Shown piece after piece: positions 22,320 through 35,383 of a DNA stretch of 64,000 bases. The notes beneath the pieces are model-generated. The model did no database searches. It saw nothing but the letters and a program-made list of their open reading frames with translations, and was not told the origin of the DNA. Position 1 is the first letter of the stretch. Every line of letters begins with the position of its first letter. The position numbers and the translations under genes were made by a program. This DNA is from Persicaria tinctoria (lineage: Eukaryota > Streptophyta > Magnoliopsida > Caryophyllales > Polygonaceae): assembly GCA_037127255.1 (NCBI GenBank), contig JBANSL010000019.1, forward strand, positions 13,725,001 to 13,789,000, given 5' to 3'.

Positions 22320-23640
22320 TTAGGATGTCTGCCAAATACTTTCAAGAACACTCTAGAACCTCTGTTCATGCTTCAATGGAAAAATGTCCAAAATATTAAA
22401 ATTTGAAGTTTTCCTATTCGCACACGTTGTTTTAGATGTCAAGAGGACGACAATAACAACACCAAATCAAGTATATCCACTTCAAATCAGGGTCTAGAGT
22501 CAAGTTGTACGCATCCTTTTTTAGGTGTTAAGAAGTATATAAATATAAAATATTAACTTTTTTAATAATTTCATATCTATTGCAATTAAGTATGAATTTA
22601 TAAAAACAAATGTAAAAAAATACTAATATTTTATATAGTTTTTATCATTCGAAAAAAACGTACATAAATTGAACTTAATCAAGTTTTGATTTATATTAAT
22701 TACTGTATATTATTATACATGAATCAATCAATGTGTACCTTAATCTGTCTTTTATTTAGGTAATTTATATGTTAAAAAATATTATCATTTGTAACACGTC
22801 GATTATTTCTCATACTAGTAATACCCTTCTTCATTTTTTTTAATATTTCTAACATTATGCATATTTCTTTGATTTTTTTGTCAGTATGAATATAAAATAA
22901 CATATAAAACATCTAATTTTTCAACACGGATTTTTAAGTTTTAAAAACTATACAAAATACTAAATTTTGTTATTTTTTACAATTGAATACAAAGTAATTA
23001 TTAATTGTATAAAAAAAAGTTGATATTTTATACTATAATTTTTATTTTTTATATTTCAAGTTCATTAGTTTATATTTTATAGGTTGAGGAATATAAAAAC
23101 TATACAAAATACTAAATTTTGTTATTTTTTTGCAACCACATTAGTACATTACCTTGTCCTGTTGTAATAGGATGTAAAATTGTAAATACTTCCCAAGTCT
23201 AAATCTAAACATGTGGAAAAGACCTCCGGAAGATGAAATTGTCTGCAAATTCCTAACCAATTCTTTGGATGCCTCAGTTGGTAAAGGGTAAAGGCATTAC
23301 TGTCAAATGTCAATGAAGGCCGAAAGCAGAACGCATAGTTCCGGAAGGGGAAGAAGAACAGACCTTCTTTGACTATATTTTTTCTGTATTCAAATCATCA
23401 ATTGAATGATCATTCAGCATCCTCTTAATTCAGCTATCAAATTAATCCTAGCCACCTCTTACCCTATTAGAACCCTAATTACTCAAAAAAATAAAAAAAG
23501 AAGGGGCAAACAACAAAACAAACATATGGGCAGACAAAGCAACAGTCTCTCTCTCCATCCGTCCTCTCCTTTCTACGAAACAAAATCCTCACTGCGTGTT
23601 TCCATCAATCAATACACGAAATCCTTGATAAAATGAGCAA
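22320..23640. other. AT-rich intergenic region between ClpC and the DDT/PHD gene
   Basis: No gene. A 20-bp word (about 22,970 and 23,100, AACTATACAAAATACTAAAT with TTTGTTATTTTT after it) occurs twice about 130 bp apart, probably from decayed MITEs. The 3' UTR of the DDT/PHD gene should lie just below 23,702. Confidence 0.45.
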
Positions 23641-23701
23641 TTTGGGCGAGACTGGACCGATCTTGATCACCCCCAAATGTTTGATTTTCATTCAATGTAA
23701 A

Positions 23702-26700
23702 TCAAGACTTGTCTGCGTCTTCTTCCATGGCTTCAGCATCCGAGCATCGTTCAACTTGATCAAGTGAGGTGAGCTCTGCCACATTAGATATATTAGCATC
23801 TTCCAAGGCTTCCAGGTCTAAATTGTACCTCTTTGAACCACAGCTAATGTCAGCAAGTGGGGTCAACTCTGACATTTCTGTGGTATCTTTTACATCCGCA
23901 TCTGACTTGTCTAAATTGTACCTCTTTGAACCACAGCCAATGTCAGCAAGTGAGGTCAACTCTGACATTTCTGTCGTGTCTTTTACATCCGCATCTGACT
24001 TGTCGGACAGACCTCTAACATTAAGGACTGATGTCAGATCTGACATTTCAGCATCTTTTGGCAGCATTAAATCCATATCACAGTTGACAGACTTGCTTCC
24101 GACCTCAAGAATGGTGGTTAGCTCCCCTAAATCAGAGATGCCAACATCTTTTGAATCTTGTACTCCCCTATCAGATTTAATGGGCTTGCACCCTAACTGA
24201 ACAACAGGGTTGCTCAAATCTTCCTCAAGGCCCTTGCTAGTGTCTTCCAGGTCTTTCAAACTTGCATCAGACATGTCAGTATCTTTCAATTCTTTTACTC
24301 CAACGTCAGGCTGGACAGGCTCACAAGCTACTTCAGAAAGTGAATTGCTAAAATCTTCACCAACGTACTCAGTGCCTTTCAGGCCTTCTACATTAGCTTC
24401 AGATTCATCAGACAAATGTCCATTTTCCATTCTTGATTCAGACTCCACAATTGAAGTCTGCTTGTAGATGATTTCTTTTAACTGAACGGGCTTCTTATCA
24501 TCTACATCTGAGGCACAGTTCTCAATCACAATTGTATCCTTTGGATCTAAAACAGCTCCTTGTGAAATCTGAGAAACCACAGTTCCTTCATTACTTGCAA
24601 CCTGATCTTTAAGAGAACCGAGCCGCACTGCGTCTTCAACATAAGGGCAGGCAGGCGGACTTCTCTTGAGGCATACATGGCATTTAAATCCAATAATACT
24701 CTCAACTAGTTCTGCATCAAGTCCAAATGCCTCTCCATGGTACCAATCTGCGTAGAACATCATATTATTATGTGAGAAACTATCAAAGAAACTTTGGATG
24801 CCAAAGAAGGTTAGGCATCAAGAAATAAAATGCATGGCTTATCACAGGTCGGAATTTCTATTTACCTCCACATGATTCACAAGAAATGTACTTTAAAGCA
24901 GGTGTATATCCTTCCTCGTCACAAAGTTTGCATTTGGGTTGATCAGCAGCTTCAGATGAAGACTCAGAGAGCATAAGGAGCTTTCTTTTCTTAAATTCTG
25001 CTGCTCGTCCATCATCTGGCTTCCTTGACAACTGAAGTCCATTTTTCCAGAAAGATGAAGGAGGTCTTGTTCTCTTCTTATGGAAGGAAAGTTCTTTCGA
25101 GGGCTTTCCGTCTGTCTCATTTCTATATTTCCTTTGTTTTTCTGACTTGCCACCTCCATCCACCTCATTATACTGCACTGGGGCACACTTGGCTTTTCTT
25201 GCTGAACGGCGTAGTGTTACACCAGCATTAACATTCGATTCCACTGATGGAGGTGGGGGCTGCTCGGGAACCTTGACCTTTTTATTTTTTTCTAGAAGCT
25301 TCTGGGCATGATAAGCTTTGGGTTTCCTTCCTCTTTTTGACTTAACTTTGCCAGTAAGATTCTCAGATTTGATACCATTCTTATACTGGACCTTTTGCAA
25401 CTTGACTTTCCCTTTCTTTTTGATAATTGGTTTGCGTTTCCCAGAATGGCACTTGTGGCATGTATAGGTACATTTTTTGCCAATTGCTACTGCAGATTTC
25501 CTTGCATGCCTTTTATGGAAATATTCTGGTCCAAATGTAGCACAAATCAGATATGATGAGATAAACCACAAATTTACATGGTCAATTGCTATTCATCTGA
25601 AATGATTATGTAAAATTTTGCAGAAAAAAATGCAAATAATCACAAACGATGCTTTTCATAAGTGAAGACAGGGCGCTTACCCTTACAAAAGTGGCAGCTG
25701 ACAGCATCGCTGCAAACAAAGAAAAAGATTGGTCAGGCTTGTTGAAAACCATGATGCAGATGAAAATCGAAAAGTCTAAACGGAAGCTAGAAGCAATAAT
25801 GGGCATCCAACCTAAGATGGAATCAACCACATACCTGATAGGTACATCTTTCTTGCAGTGCCCACATTGATAATAATTGGAACTTTCAGCTCTTGCAAAA
25901 AGGTATTCGAAACCTTTCTTCTTCAATGGCTTCTTCAACGCTTTATCACCATGGAGAACTTTGCTGGAGGTCATCTTCCCAGCCTTGCGAGCAAGTCTTT
26001 TCTCCTCAAAATTTCTCAACAGATGCAGTGGAAGATATGATTCTTCCAACCAGTATTTCTTCCTCTCACTTGTGGGATCATCTATCTTAGATCCATGTTT
26101 CTGCACAACATCTGGGATGAGCCGTCTCCTGCCAAAATCTAAGAGGTATTTAACCACTGCTCCTTCCACACACTTCCTTCGAACAACCACCTTCTTGAAT
26201 AATTTGATGGACTTTTGTGATTCCTTGTCCAATGTGGAGAGAATATGGGTGTTCTCAATCTCATCCCACCTAATGTTAAAGTTGAGCTCCCTAACCTGAG
26301 GGGTGTAACAATGAACGTTGATTTAACCATGATCACTGAAACAAAATTCTTTGGGTAGAGATATCAATATAGCCCCCAAATGAGAAAGTTTTCAAGAACA
26401 TAAACAAGAAGCTCAATCATTGAATACCTCAATTCGAAACTATGCTAATTCATCAAGTCCAGCAACTAAATAATCTAGCAAAACAAAGATTTATGGAAGT
26501 GGAGATTTGAGAAGGACCCTCAAGGCAAATCAAACCAGCCAATGGACAATGAAGCATAAGACAAACATTCCAAAAAATCTGAAACGTCATCAACTGAAAA
26601 GCAATATCATAATGTCTAAATTGATAAGCTAGTAATGTGTTTGGTAATCTTAGCTGAATGGGTAGCTGATAAAACTAGCGGATAAACTGAATAGATTTGC

Positions 26701-27713
26701 GTGTATAAAAAGAAAAGCTCTGAAAAGCATGGGGGTGTAGCTGTTCAAAATTCAATTCCAAAACGCTAATTAAAATATAATCTTAGTTTATTTCATTTAA
26801 AACTATATAATATTAAAACAAGAAGCTCTGAAGAGCTACTTGTGTTGCCAAACACACCCTAGGTAGAAGGGGAACAAATCTCGAAATTCCAAACGGCCCG
26901 TTAGCCAATAAAGACCTAAAATTCCTAATAATAAACCATTGCAACCAGGGACTAGAGTATTATGGGATTGAAAACTTTTAGAGGGGCAACCTCAAGATTT
27001 TTAAGGGTTGTCCAGGCAAACTAAATAGAAAGGCTGGCAGGGTTCAATTCTAGAAAGGAGGTTGGCCGAGTGTACTGTCTGCAACGGAGGGAGGTTCAAT
27101 TCTAGAAAAGATGGTGGAGTAATGCATTACCTGCAAAGCAAGCTGTGCGACACTAGTGGACATTTCTACTGCAGCACGCCAGGTAATTTGCTTGCTACGT
27201 TTCACATGTTCTGAACTGTCAGGATATAATAACCCTGGTATCTTCATACAGCCACCTGTATCATTTCAGGTATCACTTATCAGATGAATCAGAAAATGCT
27301 TAATCTAATTAAATCACGCAACATGCGCCATTGCAAATAATTAATCCATCAAGTACTCCAGCTTTCTAGGAAAGGTATTAAGTGGTTTAGCCTGAAACGC
27401 CCCTGAGTACCATTTTCTCCAACTTCTATCATACCAAAGAAAAATCTTAAAAGGTCTTTCTAGTTTCTAGTCAACCTGTCAGGAGGAATCCTTGACCTGG
27501 TTTGGCTTTAATTCTTGAGTGCTCATATGCTTTGTTCGCAACTAAATGGTTTTAGAACTGTTGAAATCAGTGAAGGGTCAGAGCATCTAATTATACTTTT
27601 TATGAAACAATTATAACAGCATTCATGGAAACATGAGATGAGACAGTGTTTTAGTCAACAACATGAGCATTGTAGGATTAAAACCAAAGCAGGGAAGATC
27701 TTTTCCACATTGT

Positions 27714-27751
<38 letters not shown>

Positions 27752-30700
27752 CCCAGTCTATCCCGCAATAAGGCAGGGTCTGCGGGCAGGATGTACGCAC
27801 TCTTTCCCCGAACAAGTCGGGAGAGTGTTTCCGAAAGACCCAAAATAATAAGTCACAAAAATCACACTGAGCAAGATAGACAGAAGAAAAGGAGGCAAAA
27901 GGAACATATCCTCTAATCAAACATTGTGTAATATCTTAAGTAGTAGGCATAAATTGGTGATGTGAGATGCAGTATGATTTAAAAGAACCTTTATACCTTT
28001 ACGAGCAGCTTTCGATGACAAGGATTGTGGCAAGACTTTCCAATTATAGAGCTTACGAGATGCCTGACCACCTCTCCACCACAACATTACTAGGCCACCA
28101 ATAGCACATACAGGAGTTGAATCGAAGGCACCAAACCTATTTCTTCTCCTTCCCCCAATCCCATACTTTGAAGATGCACGCATATTAATCACAACATGGG
28201 TACAAGATCCCATTCTAACAGCCAAGTCCACATGTTTTCCCCAATCTACAGAGAGAGCTGAAGGTCGCAAATTGGACTCCAGCTGCTCATCCAACAACAT
28301 TAAAAATATGAAAATTTGATAATAAAGAGGACAAATACGGTCAAAGTGAAAGCTTTGTTATACATTTTTCACTTTAGTCTAAACTTGACCCGACTATACT
28401 AAATAATACTTCCAACTCACTTTTATTGCTACATAAAATATCAAGAATCTGGATGTTACTTCACCATCTCATGCATATAAAGCAATTATTAGCTGTTGCT
28501 TCATAGTTCCTGTTAAATCATTTCTTTTGGCATGGATGTAGAAAATAGTGCTAAAATTTCCTTAATTTGGAAATATAGAACTGATTCTTGATATGATTGA
28601 ATAAGTTCGAAGCAAACCAAAAAGTTCTTAATCAAGTCAAAGGAATAGATAAAGGACATAATTAAATAATGATAAAAACAGAAACCGTAATTTTTTTGAA
28701 GATTCCACATCCATAGCATTGAAAATGTAGTCTATAAGCTAGTATGGAAGCATACTTGGCAACCCAACGGGGAAACTGACAAAACCCCACAAACAAAAGC
28801 ATCAACTTACTATATAATTGTATAAATATGCCTAGACGGACCAGACATGTTTCTAAAAGAGCCAATGTTCTATCAATAGTCCTTCCTCTGTCAATGTGAT
28901 TTCAAGGTAAAAAAAAAATGTATTCTCTTCCATAAATCCATATGTTAGGTTAACAGCTAACACTAAGCAGTTTCAACTTCACATAAACAACCAGCAAAGG
29001 AATAATCAATTACTGTATTATCAAGATTTAGATCAAAGCCTCTCATAAGTGGGATCCCCTAGAGTTCCAGTATAGATGGATATTCATAAAAAGATGCCTT
29101 TACTACATGCCAAACATAAGCCAAGAACCAACTTGGTAAAGAAGAGCAAATTAGATCCTTAGAAGTTCCATAGAAAACTAATTAGATTATATAAATAAGA
29201 AAAGAGCCCATACCAATAGCAAACGATGTTTCACTGAAGCGAAATCAGATGCCTTAAGAACATTTCTTAGGAATAAATGGGAGTCATCTGGACGTAGCCA
29301 GGGACCTACAAGCAGTCCCCTCAAGCGGCGTTCGATTGAGAGAATGTAACATGTGACATCTAAAAGATGACCCTTATTGTTCTGCTTCGAATGGAGAACA
29401 TCAAGTTCTGCTCTCAAGTCTTCAGAAATAGAACTGGTTGTATTCACATTAAACAAGCAGTCTCTATCTTCATCAGGAAATTTACAAGAGTAGCACCACC
29501 CACATTTTTCTTTCTGCATCTCCACACTCATATTCTGAAAACTTGGCCAATAAAACTTCATGGATTTCTTTGAAATGATTTTCAATTGTGTCGACACAAT
29601 CTCCTCTTCGGACTTTATCAAGGTCTCATTTGCCTTCCCCGAAGGTTTATGTGCAATTTCTTCCGCTATTGATGAAGCAACACAAGAAAAACTGTAGTGA
29701 TTCACATATGGAGCATCAACTTGAACTAAAGATAACTCAGGATCTTTCGCCTTTGCTGCAGAAGATTTGCGACTAGAACCTGGAGGGCGCCCTCTCTTCC
29801 GCTTAGCTCCTAAGTCTGCATTTTGCAGAGTTAAACATGCACCAGATAAATCAACATTTTCTCAAACTAAAAATTTTGATCAACACAAGTTTAATGGCAA
29901 GCTTGGCTAAGCTAACTACCTGGTAAGACTTCTGCAGATCCTTCGGAACTCATAACTTGATTACCTAACGCCTCTAGTTTTCTTTCATTAACTTCCTCAG
30001 CTTTCACAGTACAGTCATTTGAAGGCGCTGATTGCTCTGTAGGTTTGCAAAGAGATGGAACGATGAGCACGGAAGGATCACGGACTGCATGGACTGTAAA
30101 GCACTTGGAAATTGCTCTTGTTATGGAGCCATAAGAAAAGCCACATAATTCTAGGGAATGAATAACAGCGCTGATGTCATCTTTGTGGTAATAACTGAAA
30201 GTAGATTCAGCATCACAGGACTCGGACCTGCGAGTTTGGAAAAACATCAAATCTGTCACCTATTTCAGGAAGATAACTTTATTGAGGCTGCTCTACTATT
30301 TTTCCAAAAAATTCTTCTTGAGTGAGAGGGGATCAAAGTCAACTCAATAGGAAGAAGAGGGAAAAGAAACAGAAGGGCATATATACACAAAAGATGACAG
30401 AGATAGAAAAAAATATTGAATCATTATACTTTGAAATAATGAAGGAATAAAAAAAAGGGAAGAGATCTGTAGGTTCATCTTAAGCAGCTAATTCCAATAA
30501 GGGAGGAGCCTTGCTCACAGGAAACAGTTAACATAGCAAGCTAGTAATAAATCTTTGGCATAGATGAGATCAGATCATAATCCAATCATGTCTCTAAATG
30601 AATGGAATCAAATATATGTACTCCTACTTACATCCCTAAAATCATCCATATATTACCCCCTTTCTACTCTGCTAAACAGATCAAGGTACTGGAGAAGCAA

Positions 30701-32861
30701 TATGTTGAGAAGTGAAAAACATGCTATACTTAAAAGAATAGACTTACACCAAAAGGTAGCCACAACAATACAAATAACTCCGGCCATAGGGATCTGCACC
30801 AAGTAGCTCCGCTCCTCGAATGAGTTTTTGCGGTTTGATCTCCGCACTATGCCCATTGTTAACACACTCTGGACAGAACCATTCCCCCTCAGGCAAAAGA
30901 TTGCTAGCAACTCCTACGCACCTAGAATGGTAGGCAGCAGGGCAGCCATCACAACAAATCAAGTTCCCTTCCATCTTACATAAGCAGCACTCGTCACTAT
31001 TCCCGTCAGTAGTATCAGCAGCAGCAACAGCATCCTCAACCAAGAGAGTATTCTCAACAGGATCCAAGGAAGCCCTTGTTTTCCTGAAATTGCCATTGTT
31101 AAAGTTCTTATCAAAATCAACACCAAAATCAGATGCTGAAGTTCTTCTATTCAGCTCTGTACGTATACACTCCACTTCCATGACATCATCGCACAAACAT
31201 TGAAGGATTTCCATTTTCAATGCTGCTGGTTGCTTGTAGTAGTCACCATCAACTAGCTTCAAGCTACCAATACGAAAAGAAGGCTTCTGCTGAGAAACAT
31301 AATAAGTCAAGAGATACTCAGCAAGGAAAATAGGCCAGGTGACTACGTCCAACAAATCCCAGTTCAAATTCCTGAACAATTACAGAAGAAAAAAATCAGA
31401 ACAAGATAGCATAAGACTGAAACAACTAGGAATGCTTTACTTGATCCTAGAGATTTCTTTCTCAAAACAACATAAATACCTCAAACATATAGATGCAGGT
31501 TCTGAACCGTCATTGGAAAGGAACTCCAGTTGCTTTCTCAGTGATTGCAAAATAGCAACATGGACGGAATCCAATAATGTATTGGCTCCCTTGGACTTCA
31601 GGGCAGAAACAAAATCCTCCAACCTGAATGGGCTCAAATACAACAGATTGCTGAACGATCTCAAACAAGCATAAACAGAAAAAAGATCCAGAACCGGAAT
31701 TTCTTCCAGATTCAAATTCCTTGAAGGAGGAGGCAATTCCACCTGGGGTGGAGGTGGAAGGGCATTGGACTCCTCAACCCCTTGACTGTCTAGAAGATCA
31801 GGTTTCTCCTCAGACACTACACTCATCCCTGGAGAAGAAACATCAGTCGCCACACACGTAACTTCAGTGCTGGTTTCAATATTTTGAGCAAAGGCCAAAG
31901 CTTTGGCACGTCGGGCGCTTCTCCTCAAAGAAACCTCCTCGGGAGAATACAAGCTACTAATAAGTTTTCTTCTCTTTCTCCGATCACGAGTTTCATTTTC
32001 ACATGCAACTGGAGTAGCTACCTCCGTATTTGACTGAAACTTGGAGGTATTACTATGTGCATTAGTAGCATCTGTAACATCAGAAGTGTTTCCTCTCACA
32101 GAATCTTTTTCATCTTGGTCTCCACCAAGACACTGCACAACAACTTCATCTACAGCGCCATTTAGATCAGCACTTCCAGCATTAATCATTTTTACAGCAC
32201 AATCTTCAGATTCAGCCATTTCAATCGGAACGTCCATCAACTGCTTTCCATGTTCAGTCTCCAATTCCACATTTTCGTCATCAAAAACAAGGTTCAAATC
32301 AAACTCCCGCTCTTTCTTCTCCACTTCTCCATCCTCGCCACTCCCAACAACCTCATCAGCATCATTAACCGCACTCAAATTCAGGTCAATTGAAGCCCTA
32401 AAACATGAATTTTGCTGATTACTAACATCAGCATGTGATCCTGCGTCTAAACTAAATCCCTCATTCAAATTCAAGTCCAATCCACCATTCAACTGCACAA
32501 CTTTATTCAAATCGCCACTAACAGACATTATATCATACATATTCCGACCTAAACCAAATTCAGCAGCACTGTCATCTGAGCTTTGGACATGATTATCCAC
32601 CGAATTATCAAAACCCTTACCTGGATCATCCAGAATCCGACGCCTTTTCTTCGGTTTCCGACCCCGTTTCTTCGCGACCTTCTCCTGCTCAGGGGCAAGC
32701 TGTGCTAAAGAGGTGGCCTCCGACAAGTTCAGCTCCTCGAAATTGCCGTCCACGTACGCGATTTTGAAGAAGCCAGTAGACGGATCGAAGGACTCTATGA
32801 CCCCAGTCAAAACCCCTGACCCTCGGAACTTCTTAGAGACGACTCTACCAACAAGCTCCAT
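23702..32861 (-). CDS. DDT domain and PHD-finger chromatin protein (PTM-like family)
   Basis: Ten coding exons on the minus strand: 32,861-31,480; 31,371-30,748; 30,227-29,920; 29,815-29,214; 28,282-27,997; 27,255-27,131; 26,295-25,835; 25,709-25,681; 25,525-24,866; 24,747-23,702. All borders are GT/AG and the phases close to 1,840 residues. The order is: N-terminal Tudor-like stretch (1-55, MELVGRVVSKKFRGSG); a basic AT-hook-like KKRGRKPKKRRR; a DDT domain (about 388-445, IPVLDLFSVYACL); a WHIM-like region; a C4HC3 PHD finger (about 589-630, CCLCKMEGNLICCDGC to WFCPEC); a CxxC cluster (about 1,250-1,300) crossing the 29-bp exon; and a second PHD-like finger (about 1,471-1,530) split by the last intron. 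The acidic C-terminal tail has 31-residue repeats. Relatives include Arabidopsis PTM and its paralogues. PTM carries C-terminal membrane helices; none is visible here, so a nuclear role is inferred. Confidence 0.92.
23818..24003 (-). repeat. 93-bp tandem duplication in the last exon of the DDT/PHD gene
   Basis: Two near-identical 31-codon units (KSDADVKDTTEMSELT, then LADIGCGSKRYN) lie in tandem with a 93-bp period. Weaker copies of the same D/E-MS-LT pattern lie upstream up to about 24,300, so the acidic tail grew by unit duplication without loss of frame. Confidence 0.85.
26632..26866. mobile_element. MITE in an intron of the DDT/PHD gene
   Basis: The left end TGTGTTTGGTAATCTTAGCT pairs with GGTGTGTTTGGCAACACAAG (complement of right end). 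CTAG-containing flanks lie on both sides, but the exact TSD is unclear. It sits in the intron between the exons ending at 27,131 and starting at 26,295. Confidence 0.55.
27714..27842 (-). mobile_element. SINE fragment resembling the TS family
   Basis: On the minus strand GGGTCTTTCGGAAACACTCT, GTGCGTACATCCTGCCCGCA and a CAGACCCTGCC stretch are followed by GGGATAGACTGGG and a (TTG)n tail (about 39 bp). This order matches the 3' part of TS SINEs described from Solanaceae. The tRNA-like head appears truncated. It lies in the intron between the exons at 28,282-27,997 and 27,255-27,131. Confidence 0.6.
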
Positions 32862-33365
32862 TTATGGGGAAGAATTAGGGTTTCTTTGTCAAAGAATTGG
32901 TCAATTGTGGCAAAGAATCAAATGGTGGGGGAAATTGAAAAAATCAATCGACTTGCAAGGAAGTTTTCTCCTTCTCCGTCGAAAAGCATAACGCCGATAC
33001 ACTGAATCCGAGAAAATGGAGGACGAAAAAGGAGGGGAGAGAGAGAGAGGTGGGGAGAAGAGGTGAGGAAGGTGAGTTTGTTGTTCTTCCTCTGTCCCTT
33101 TCTTTTACTTTTTTCTTTCCTCTTTGAAAATGTTTTACTAGTTGGAAGAACAGAAATTAAAATATAATACTCCATTTTAAAAAGAAAATATTATACGGAG
33201 TATGACCAGAATTATTTAGCTTTTTGTATCAAAAAAAAAAGGTGAAAATGGGGACGGAAGGAAAAGATGAAGAATTCCATTCTTCACCTTCAAGGCTGCA
33301 CACAATCCTCTCCCTCGCTCTGATTTTTTTTTTTTAATCGAACTGTGTCAAGGTAAAAACGATAA
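32862..33365 (-). promoter_or_regulatory. 5' leader and promoter region of the DDT/PHD gene
   Basis: Directly upstream of the ATG on the minus strand. It includes a CTCTCTCTC tract (33,040-33,050) and pyrimidine-rich leader-like sequence. I could not fix a TATA box or transcription start. Confidence 0.35.
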
Positions 33366-33369
33366 TTTT

Positions 33370-33596
33370 ACTACTTTCAAAATACGGTTTTTACTTTTCG
33401 GCACTTGTTTAAGGAGTGAAAAACTCTATAAAATATTATTTGTTTATTTAATTTTTTTTCTATAATCTAATATTGTACTTATTAATAATAAGTATCAAAT
33501 TATGTAAAAAAATTTATTTAAATTTTATATAGTTTTTCGCTCGTTAAAAAACGTGCCGAAAAGTAAAAGATCATATATTTTGGAACGGAAGGAGTA
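33370..33596. mobile_element. short MITE, possibly Stowaway-like
   Basis: Inverted ends: TTTTACTTTTCGGCACTTG (left, about 33,389) against the complement TTTTACTTTTCGGCACGTT (right, about 33,565), followed inwards by GTGAAAAACT/GCGAAAAACT and ATAAAAT. The outer right end reads GGAACGGAAGGAGTA, the plant TACTCC-type terminus. The left outer end is decayed. Confidence 0.5.
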
Positions 33597-33874
33597 TCAT
33601 CAACGTCATCATAGGACATTAAAGTACCCTTGAAATATCGAGAAGTTTATCTTTGACATCTTTCTTCAGCTCCATTCACTTGAGACATCGGATTTTTATC
33701 ATATCTTTCGAGATATCAATACTGTGGTGGACTGCTTAGCTCGGATTCGTCATACGATTGACCCTAAAAGGTTGGCGACTCATTCAAAGTTTCAGCCCCT
33801 CATCTTATAGGACGCTATTGGGTGGCGGATGAATCGTATATGATATCACTCAAATCTTTCTTATTTTAAAAAAT

Positions 33875-34695
33875 AGGGTAATTGCATTTTTTAATCCCTA
33901 ACTTTTACCACTTGTTTCACTTTAGTCCCCAACCTTTGAAATGTTTTTAAATAGTCATTGACCTTTTTATTTCGTTTCATTTTAGTCTCTAACCTTTCAA
34001 AGGTTATAAAATAGTCTCTAACCTTGCATTTTTTTATTCGTTCTAGTCTCTGATATTAAAATATTATTTGAAATAATTATAAAAAACCACCGTAAAGTTA
34101 TCATAATTTAAATAAAATTATTCATACAAAGAAAAATTATATAAAATCATCTAACTCTATAATTTTAATTTTGAAAAATACTCAAACTGTTTTAGTATTT
34201 ATCATAAGAGCATATTATATAAAATTATCCAGAATTTCTTTTCCACAAAAGCTCTCATAAAATTTATAGATCTTGTGATTAATTATGAGAGATGATGGGA
34301 TTTTTTTTCTTATTTACCAATACATAGATCCAATATATGTGTATTAATCCATTAAAATAATGAATTTGAATAATAAAGGAGATATTTTTAAAAAAAAAAT
34401 CATAAAGTTGGATATTTGTTTTATAATTATTCTTTATATGGGTAATTTACTCATTTATATACATTAAAATAAACTTTAGGGTGGTTTTTTTTTAATCATT
34501 TCAAATAATGTTACAATATCAGAGACTAAAACGAATAAAAAATGTAAGGTTAAGGACTATTTTAAAACTTTTAAAAGGTTATGGACTAAAATGAAACAAA
34601 GCAGAAAGGTCAAAGACTATTTTGAAACGTTTCAAAGGTTGGGGACTAAAGTGAAACAAGTGGTAAAAGTTAGGGATCAAAAATGTAATTCACCT
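33875..34695. mobile_element. long-TIR non-autonomous element, 821 bp
   Basis: The first about 190 bp and the last about 190 bp are inverted copies (AGGGTAATTGC... against AGGTGAATTAC..., then both CTTTTACCACTTGTTTCACT). AAAAAAT flanks both ends (33,868-33,874 and 34,696-34,702). The interior is AT-rich and non-coding. Long TIRs suggest a Mutator-type or foldback MITE. The TSD is low-complexity, so its length is uncertain. Confidence 0.75.
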
Positions 34696-34702
34696 AAAAA
34701 AT

Positions 34703-35365
34703 ATGTCATGGTAAAACATTTTTTAAATCTACCTAGTTTAATTACAAGTCTCGAAATGTACCACCGCCCCCTCCTTGACGAGTTAAATCTTAAAAAATTA
34801 TAAAGTAAATCAAAAGCCTTTGTCGATCGATGCAACTCATTCCCGACTCCGACTCACAACCCTTACTCAGATCCTGACATAATTCATTTATCTTCTCTCC
34901 CCAATTTCGACCTCTTGCTACCATTCTCTAATCTTCGCTAGATAAGAACTCAAATCCTTGAAAACTCAACTCAACTTATTAATGATTCCACTGTCATGCC
35001 CATAAGGATTCCAATTTCCAATATGGAAGATTTTACACCAAATCGACCACCAATTTAAAAACTAAGAGCAACTTTATCGGTTGAGTTTAAGTAGGGATGT
35101 TTGGCATAAATATATTAAAATTTGGAGTTTTGGGGAAGCATCCCTATGAAATGATACTAGCCGAAGCATCTCGAAGTATCGATACTTGTACATGAAAAGG
35201 GAAGGTTGTGTCAACTTTCATTTATTTTTTCCCAAAAAAAACTCATCAACACGACGTCGTTTCACACAACAGAATAGTAAAAAGTAGTGTTTTGGCTTTG
35301 TGAAAGTCTGAGGCACTCTACCTGGAGGGGGGGCATGTGTCGCTCGGGAAATGGCTGCAAAAATG
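34703..35365. other. intergenic, no gene seen
   Basis: Mixed AT-rich DNA without coding signature. Confidence 0.4.
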
Positions 35366-35383
35366 AGCGGACACGATTTGTTT

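Noticed and set aside
27655..27920. frames with poly-Asn, poly-Cys or poly-Val
   Set aside because: They translate the (AAC)n tail of the SINE.
32041..32418. + strand frame inside the DDT/PHD gene
   Set aside because: Antisense of exon 1. No independent support.
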